Shown: piece by piece, positions 57,113-64,000 of the stretch
Layout: every line of letters starts with the position of its first letter
How positions within the stretch are numbered: position 1 is the stretch's first letter
From: Thelephora terrestris
Taxonomy: Eukaryota; Basidiomycota; Agaricomycetes; Thelephorales; Thelephoraceae
Direction of reading: 5' to 3'
DNA length: 64,000 bases
NCBI GenBank assembly: GCA_015956445.1
Contig: WIUZ02000002.1
Span: 1,364,001 to 1,428,000 of the forward strand
Made by a program: the position numbers and the translations under genes
The notes under the pieces: generated by a model
Told to the model about the DNA's origin: nothing
The model's input: only the letters and a program-made list of their open reading frames with translations
The model's database searches: none

Positions 57113-57775
57113 GCTGGTAAGATGATGGGGAAGTTGCTGGTGTTGCTGATCAAGGATGGCTCCAAGAAGACGTCCTTCTTATAGCCTAGATCGGTGATCC
57201 TTCACGTGACCTACCTCGACGAACCTCATTGGTCCGGGTCACATCAATTTCCGCCACTGTACCATCATCGTTGGCTTACTACATCAAGCTGACACCTCGG
57301 CCCACGGGACAGCCTTGGAAGAACTTTGTTCCGGAACGCCTAAAACACGTGTGCACTAAAAATAGGTCTCATGACCTTGACGACCCCTTTACGAACCCCC
57401 TTTATGACCCTGATGACTCATTTATGACATCACAATAACGACCAACCCTGGACCCTGATCACACACGTGGGCACGGGGTATCAACATTTGGACACTGCGC
57501 TTCTAATCGGATAGTAACCCTATCTGATCTAGTTGTGCTTTGGAAGCAGAGTAGGCCCTAGCCGAGAATGGCGGCCGAAGAATATAATCCCTGGTGTCAC
57601 TTAGGAAGAATGATATTCCCAGGTGCTATGCCTAATCAAGACTGGGTCTGATCAAGCGATTATGGTTGCAACTCCCAGGTTACTGCCTGTCCGTTGGTAT
57701 CATGCCACCTACCGACAACAAGGGATGTCACAGTGGGCATGGGAACTTATTCTGAGTCGGAATATGCCGGGAATA
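57113..57775. other. Intergenic, no gene
   Basis: Short frames only. Contains CTTATGACC/CATGACC-like near-repeats around 57360-57430 (GACGACCC, GACCCTGATGA). Confidence 0.35.
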
Positions 57776-58300
57776 TGCCTCGACTAGGTCAAATATTCTG
57801 GAACTAATCCGGTCAGGAAAATCTTTGGATTACTGGCCGTAAATTCCGATTTTTCAAAATATTTTCTGATTATTATCTCACTCCGAATACATGCAAAATA
57901 CTCGACAGAATCCTAAGCGGAATATGTTAGGTATACCTTTCGTGAAATGTGTGATATTCCAATACATTTTCCACTTCGGATTTTAAAACGAATATAAGGT
58001 GGAAAATCAGAACTAATCGTGGTCAGAATAGTCGAAATAATCTGTTGTCTTTACTTACCGGAATATGTCTCGGAATACTTGCTGGATTGGGAGAACTAAT
58101 CCGAAGATATTCCCGATCGGAATATGCAACTGATTATTTCCCATTTCCTGGAAGATTTTCGAGAGATATTCGGCGGGGGATAAGTAACGGAATACTTCAC
58201 GTTTTCCCACCTAGTTTATCCCGCGATTATTTAAAATAATATAGCCCGGATTATTATTGATTTTCTTAATCATTTTCTCATCATTTACCTGGAGATAATC
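57776..58300. repeat. AT-rich degenerate repeat (GGAATAT / TAATCC motifs)
   Basis: GGAATAT, GAATATTC-like and TAATCCG words recur at irregular spacing (for example 57752-57775, 57915-57925, 58060-58115) in DNA poorer in GC than the rest of the window. No coding frame survives. It could be an old, mutated satellite or repeat. Confidence 0.5.
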
Positions 58301-58314
58301 CGCATCGGAAAATG

Positions 58315-58525
58315 AGTTGATGGACGTCGATCAACCGAGGTCAATGGACATCGGTCCATTGAGTCGATTGACATCGGTCGATGGACGTCAATGGACGTTG
58401 GTGTACCTCGAGTCGATGTATCAACGTCGGTAGGATAGAGGTTGACGGCGTCGATTGTAGTTTCTTTTGATGGACACCGGCCGATGTCAGTAAAATTCAA
58501 GGGTGGACGTCGGCCGATGTCAGTG
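58315..58525. repeat. Degenerate repeat of TGGACGTCGG/CCGATGTCAGT motifs
   Basis: Words such as TGATGGACGTCGATC, CAATGGACATCGGTC, GATGGACGTCAATGG and GGACGTCGGCCGATGTCAGT recur about every 15-40 nt. GACGTC and CGGCCG give local dyad symmetry. No gene seen. Confidence 0.6.
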
Positions 58526-58689
58526 AATATTTGAATATTGAATGATAGTTGAATGATAGACATGACTATTAATTAATTAGGTGCCTGAACAATCGCGCGA
58601 GATGGGTGAGATTGGGTCGTGACGGCGCGGTTGTTTGGATCGAGAGGATGGGTGAGATGGGGTAGCGTACCACGATCCGCGGGCGGAGA

Positions 58690-59660
58690 TCCAGCGAACT
58701 AAGATGCTGCTGAATCGCTGCAATTCCTCAGGCTTGACAGAGATCTTGCGGGCGGCCCTCTTGATGAAATGCCAGTGGCTTCAAGGCTGGCCTCGCCGGC
58801 GGTACGTCGTTCACGACGCTGGCGAGGGTACTTGATGACGGTAGCTTTCATAGCAAACTTGACGAGATCGAGGGGGATGAACCAGATGATGTTCTAAAAT
58901 GACGGTGAGATGACGGTGAGTGATGTACAAGGTCAGCGAGGGAGAGTTTGACATACCAAGACCCAAACGATTCCGATCCAGCCACCAGAAATGGCGCGAA
59001 TCTTGGTGAAGCCCCAGTCGCCGTACGCGGCGATGATGGAAGAAACGAGTTGGGCAACGCAGAAGGCGAAGAACAAGGCAGCAGAGGGACGCTCCATGAA
59101 GAAGAAACCGTGCGACCGAGTCACGAAAATGAGAGCCTGCGAGATGATGGCAACCTGGAGGTAGATGATCATGTGGAGCATACGATCGTTGGCAGCTGGG
59201 ACGCCTGGCGCGTTTTCGAGGTGGACGCCAAACTTATCCTGGAAGAAGGTGGTCCGAGGACAACGGTGGACAGGGTGAGGTACAACTCAAAGAGATCCCA
59301 GCTATCCGGAGTCATCGAGGGCAAAACACGACCAACCGAGAGAGTCATGCCAGTACCGTCGTTGAGAAGGGCGATAACCATAACCATGAAGGGAGGGAAG
59401 TTGAATTTGTAGGCGAAGGCAAGGATGGTGAAACAGACGACCGATACGGATGGTGACAGCGCAAGCGTAGATCGGGTAGTTCCTCAAGGCCTCATACGTT
59501 GGAAGATGACACGGGAACCACGAATGGCGTGAACGATGGTGGAGAGACCTGGCTCGGTCAAAACGATGTCGGCGGCACCACGGGCAGCGTCGGCAGCACC
59601 CTCGACGGCGATCCCGACGTTGGCGCGGGAACACTGCTTGCCTTTGAGGGAGATTCATCC
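58690..59660 (-). pseudogene. PMA1: Plasma-membrane H+-ATPase (Pma1-type) 3' fragment, multiply broken
   Basis: The minus strand carries the C-terminal quarter of a P-type proton pump, the enzyme that energises the plasma membrane. In order: [43 protein letters not shown], the FNFPPFMVMVIALLNDGTGM stretch, LQVAIISQALIFVTRSHGFF, and ERPSAALFFAFCVAQLVSSI. Then come NIIWFIPLD and a C-terminal PEELQRFSSI. Breaks include an 8-nt insertion with a stop after RMR (about 59497), a 1-nt insertion before the next helix, missing membrane-loop residues near 59280 and 59240, and a frame change near the C-terminus. The catalytic and nucleotide-binding regions are absent. A GTATGT...TTTTAG intron (about 58955-58893) is still present, so the fragment came from genomic DNA, not from cDNA. 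Confidence 0.82.
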
Positions 59661-60624
59661 AGATCTAACGACGAAAGGTGAGATGACGCGAAAGGGGAAG
59701 ATACCTGCACGTACAGTCATCCTGTTGCCCATCCAGAGCTAATGAATTGGTCCATCGTTCAAAACCGACCGCTCTTCATCCCTCAAACTCTCAAAGTCTT
59801 TGAAGGGGTCTTCACTTTCCTCGTGCACTCGAAAGCGACAGAAAGCCATTGATTTGAGATCCACCAGGAGCGATGTTCGCGGTCTTCGGTACCGTCTGCT
59901 GTGCCCTCTGCTCCGTGTCCTCATCAATATCCATCGCATCCTTCCGTACGAGCGAACTCATCTCGTGCGATTTCCCAGATGCGTATACTTGCATGGAAGA
60001 ACGGTGTGGTGAGCAGATCTAATGCGTTGATCCAGTGGGTGGAGGATCCAGGGGAGAATGGGTATCACGCAACGCACCTGCCAAAACGATTCCCACCGAA
60101 TCATCGTCCTTCCCTCCCCAGTTCTTCGTAAGGTCGAGATCGAGGACCCGTGTTCCTCAGACCGACCGTCGCCCCAAGTGTCAACTCAAGTTCGGCGCTC
60201 AGGAACGACAGAAAAAGCGGGAAACGGTGTCGGCCAGAGCGCATCACCGGCGAAGGCGCACAGATAGCAGCTGGGAGAAAGTGTGAGGTGTGAGGCTGGG
60301 AGATATTGATGAAAGGTGTGGAAAGCGGGAGATGTCGATGATCAATCATCGATGAAAGACGATGTCAAAGACAACCGCGATCAGTTGTGCACAGGCGTGC
60401 ATCGTCGGTCAGGGTTGCGGGTCAAATCAAGAATCTCTGATTCCGATATAGATACGTTTACATTGGACGTTAAATACACGAGAAAGGTTATACGTAGAGC
60501 AGCAGAGACCAGGGAATCGGGGTAGTCCGATGATCAACGGAACATGAATCCGGCCAACCCAGGGTTTTGTATAGCGATCCTGGCACCCAATCAATATCGC
60601 GCCTGGAAGAGTGCGTAGAGGTAC
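59661..60624. other. Unassigned region
   Basis: A minus block about 59975-59820 (DIDEDTEQRAQQTVPKTAN, GSQINGFLSLSS) looks weakly coding, but no start, end or family could be fixed. The remainder shows nothing. Confidence 0.3.
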
Positions 60625-63600
60625 TTACTGTTGGATTATCTGGTCATGGACCAGAGGATACACCTCGTGTTTAATATTCAGCGAATCATACACAGGCTTC
60701 ATGTGGGCGCGCAAATTTGCTAGCCACGTCGGGCTGTAGAAGTTGATGGGAAGACCCGACACGATTCCTCCTTCCTGGGACTCCTTCTCGCCGGGGAGGC
60801 GATGGTATTTTGTAGACCCCCTGGAAGTAGTGATGTTCTTGGTTTGTTCCGTAACCCGGTCAATTGCATGGAGGAAGGTGCCAACTTCCGCAGCTCTCCA
60901 GCGCTTCTTCCTGATACGATAGACCCTCAGCCCGCGTTCCGTGCTCGTTTCGTCGGAAGACATGCCCGCACAGCCAAGGCTGCCAACTGCAGATTCGTGC
61001 CTTTGCAGTTCTGGGATGCTTCGTATCGTTTTCATACGTCCCGCAAAAAGCTATGCACAGTCAAGCAAGCTCAGTATCGTGGTCCCCTTCGTCGAAGGGG
61101 AAGGGGGCTTACACTTGCTTTCCTCGTATTCTTCCGGTTCTGTGCCTTGGCCTCGTCCACTGCACCTGGTTTGGCATTCAAGCTCTGTTGAGACTTGTAC
61201 TTCCGAATCAAGGTGGCGAGGTGGACCTTGAAATGATTTTCCGTATCTTCAGGTCCGTACTGCGAGAACTTCGCGCAAAAGCTTTGAACGAACACCGCCG
61301 TGGCCGCCTTGTTCCACGGGTGGGCAGGTGTTCCAGCCAGGTGGAGCTTGAAGTCATCGGCTGTGCATGGGATTTGGCGCAGTGGATCGAAAGCATCGGC
61401 ATCGGCCTTGGTAACCTTCTGGGTGAGCGTACCGTCCTTCGGAGTGCCCAGCAGAGACACGGCGTGTTTCCGGATATCATCCTAGAAAGTCATCAGCCTC
61501 AAAACCGACGAGCGCGGGCATCAAAACGAAACTCACGCGCAATTTGAGGTTCTTCGAACCCTCGCCGTCGTCCCCTCGACTCTCGTCGTCTGCAACATAG
61601 TCATCACCCACATGACCGCCTGCGCTCTGGGCTTGACTCTCTCTCCCGGTGTCACCGTGGGATCTACCACTGTTGCTGTTTCCGCCACCCATCCTAGCCT
61701 TTCCCTTACCTTTCCCAGAACGTTGAACAGGAGCCGATCCAAAACCTCCTGGTGTGCGTTGACTGCTCCGGAAGTCGGAAACGGCATCCTTGAGACCATT
61801 GACGGATGTCGCGAGGTCGATAATCACATTCTTCATTTCCCCGAGCATCTCCGGTATTTCTTGGCCAACCGTATTGGGTTGACGCGAACGCCATCGTCGC
61901 TGCCCACTGCTGACAGGCGTGGGAGTGGTTGGAGAAGGGGGAAGCTCACCGGTGTGCGACTGGTTCGGTCGTCCCAGGGCTGGAGGTGCTCCTAAACTGA
62001 GTGTGGTGACAGGGGGTGTCGACGTACGTCCATGGGATAAATGACCGATTATCATCTGTGAGGTACGGGAGTCTGTTTCGCTGGCAGTTGCTTGCTGCTG
62101 AGGCGGATCTACGGGTCCAGGTAGGGCATTATCATCCTGCGAATACGCACACCCCTCACCAAGGGTGACTATTCCCACGTCCATGTGTGAGATGCCAGAG
62201 GTGACTGTCGGAACTGGGGAAATGTTGCCGTGCTGGGTAGGGCACCTTAGCCCGTCTAGATGTTGCGCGACCTCCACAATGTTGGGTCGAGTGATGCCGG
62301 AGGACGGCCAAGCGATTGGATTGATGGTCAGGCTAAACATCGGAGTTGTGGAAACCGTTTGGTTTGAGATTGGACCGATGGCTACGGTGGCGGGGAGATC
62401 AAGTGTCCCGTGCGCCACACTCCAGATGGGTCGATTTACGTCAGGTTGGAAGGGAGAGTCCATCGTGGCAAACCCTTGATTTGCATTCGACACGCACCCC
62501 GAAACAGCACCGAGCCCTGGTTGATCAACGTCCATATCTAGGCCCCGCGAAAGAACCAAATGAGAACCGGACGTTGTCGTTATGTTGTCAGGAGAGGTTG
62601 TGCTAGAAGACGTCGGGAGGCCTATCGCGAGACTGGAAATTGCAGGGTCGGTGTCCTGAGCAGCACCTGAGAAGGAATCAGGGGCTGTTTTTCCTGTTTC
62701 AGAAGGCTCTTGCCGCGGACCTCTGCTTGGCGTTCCGTTCGCCAGTGAGTCACTGAGTTGATGACCCACAACCGCGATTTTCGAGGCCCCAGTTGCGAGA
62801 GACCGTGGCGTTCTTGGGCTTTTGTACATTCGTGAGGGAATTTGGGACGTGGGGCGAGCATAAGGCTACAAAAAATTGTGAAGTTAGTACCAGGGATTGG
62901 GCATAAGCACAACCGGCTACCTTGCGAACACCTAATCTTGAAACAGTGGAGGAGTTAACAAGTGATCCCGGGGCACGGGATTCTGACAACTGGAACAGTG
63001 CTGTATCTGCATGCGGCGTAACATGAGAAGGTCCCTGTTCGGAATCGTGTCGATTATGGTCGGAAAACCCTATCCCCGAGGGGTTCACATTGTAAGGAGC
63101 ATATCGTAGACAATATGGGGAACGTTGCGATACCTTGTTCGGAATATACTTGTTGGTGTTTATCCGACCGATATAATTCCTCACTACCCTGAGAGTTGGT
63201 GCGGGAAAATGAATCGTCAATACAAGCACGGATAAAATCCGTCTGTGATTCGACCTCGACCTCTCCAATGTCAAGGTTCCAGAAACTGCCCCCCTCAACA
63301 ATGGGACTAGATAGTGCGGTGTCAAGACCATCCAAGGTGGAGCTGATGGGAGAGTGCTGAGGCGTGACAAAACTTTGCCGCCTCTTTCCAGCGGCTGTTG
63401 ATTTTCGAAGAGCACCTAACAAAAGGGGAAACTTTTCAATGTGTGTGAATCGAAAGGCACGTGAACCAAAACCTGTAAAAAGCGGTCCATCTGGAGGATG
63501 TACTTCGACAACAGAACGTGGGTCGAGGGGGTGGGTTTCGGACTCCTGCACCATAAATGCATTGGAGAGGGTTGTTGTGGTGCTATACGTGTCTCGGGGG

Positions 63601-63992
63601 CGACAGGGTGTCTGCACGAGGGCCTCCGGGGAAACCTCTGGATCCCGTTGTGACGGCCGAGTCGTCGAAGGACGGTGGATATCCGTTGATGAGTTGCATG
63701 AGTCGATGGCTGAATCAATTTTGGATCCGGTTGGACTGGCAGTAACTTCTCCAAAGGTGGGAACACGAACGGAACCTTCCTCCTTCTCCTGAGGTGTATT
63801 GTTACATCCCGTGGTACCATGAGGGTCGAGAGTGGTATCTAAGTCCAGGGGGACTGCAAGAAGAGCATCGACAACCAACTCATCCTGTCCATCTTGTTCC
63901 TCGTCGTCTTGTTCTTGGCGTGTGGAGAAGGTTGTGTGCTGGATGATATCTTGATTCCTCGAGACACAAGCAACATCTGATCCATCCACCAT
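60625..63992 (-). CDS. Large, mostly disordered basidiomycete protein with conserved C-terminal region, possibly partial
   Basis: Frames join across clean introns. One after QVYSEQG (GTATCG...GGATAG, near 63137-63075) leads to FSDHNRHDSE. One after GVRK (GTAGCC...TTGTAG, near 62921-62868) leads to PYARPTSQIPSR. One after NLKLR (GTGAGT...TTCTAG, near 61539-61483) leads to DDIRKHAVSLLGTP. One after KAS (GTAAGC...GCATAG) leads to LFAGRMKTIRSIPEL. The stop is a TAA at 60625. The first roughly 650 residues are Ser/Thr/Pro/Asp-rich. The last 300 have HLAGTPAHPWNKAATAVF, the motif GCAGMSSDETS and RVYRIRKKRWRAAEV, which I recall from repeated agaricomycete proteins of unknown function. An ATG at 63992 could start it, but the true start may be beyond the window. 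Confidence 0.6.
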
Positions 63993-64000
63993 CGCATCGG

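Noticed and set aside
1-64000. tRNA or rRNA genes
   Set aside because: Looked for B-box-like GTTCGA motifs with matching stems; the candidates (for example near 29690) had no cloverleaf.

Overview
The window reads as nuclear DNA of a basidiomycete fungus, most likely a wood- or litter-decaying agaricomycete. Genes are split by many short GT-AG introns (mostly 42-67 nt). Several families are typical of, or confined to, basidiomycetes (DUF6533, DUF6593, an AT-hook/DUF6729-like protein). Two genes look like AA14 lytic polysaccharide monooxygenases. No rRNA or tRNA gene was found. All names rest on motifs and remembered family features; no search was run. Several of the computed open frames begin at GTG or TTG, so starts were re-chosen on ATG or by adding an upstream exon.

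Layout. 0-3.4 kb: a decayed extended-SDR reductase gene interrupted by a 1.32-kb inverted-repeat element that carries a piece of a glyoxal-oxidase-like gene. 3.4-6 kb: unresolved minus-strand coding-like blocks. 6-17 kb: a DUF4604 protein and several unrecognised proteins. 18.2-20.7 kb: transketolase-like gene. 21.6-23.5 kb: AT-hook/zinc-finger protein. 23.8-26.5 kb: divergent, intron-dense beta-tubulin. 27-28.4 and 32.6-34.6 kb: two AA14-like genes flanking a C2H2 protein and a DUF4112 protein. 35.1-36.6 kb: the intact reductase paralogue. 36.9-45.1 kb: a tandem segmental duplication carrying two DUF6533 membrane-protein genes. 46.3-53.8 kb: a housekeeping stretch (DUF6593, mitochondrial alpha/beta hydrolase, Sqt1/AAMP WD40 protein, Erp38-like PDI, TDP2-like phosphodiesterase). 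54.4-59.7 kb: repeat-rich, subtelomere-like tract (45-bp satellite, 27-bp repeat, interstitial telomere-like array, fold-back element, AT-rich DNA, wrecked plasma-membrane H+-ATPase fragment). 60.6-64 kb: a long, mostly disordered basidiomycete protein that may run past the window edge.

The most unusual signal is gene structure. Frame-consistent models need a 1-nt exon (second AA14 gene), a 2-nt exon (both DUF6533 copies), a 5-nt exon (both AA14 genes) and a 9-nt exon (tubulin). With these exons the summed coding lengths of the first DUF6533 gene and of both AA14 genes are exact multiples of three. No operon-like pathway is evident. The wood-decay theme rests on the AA14 pair and the captured oxidase fragment.
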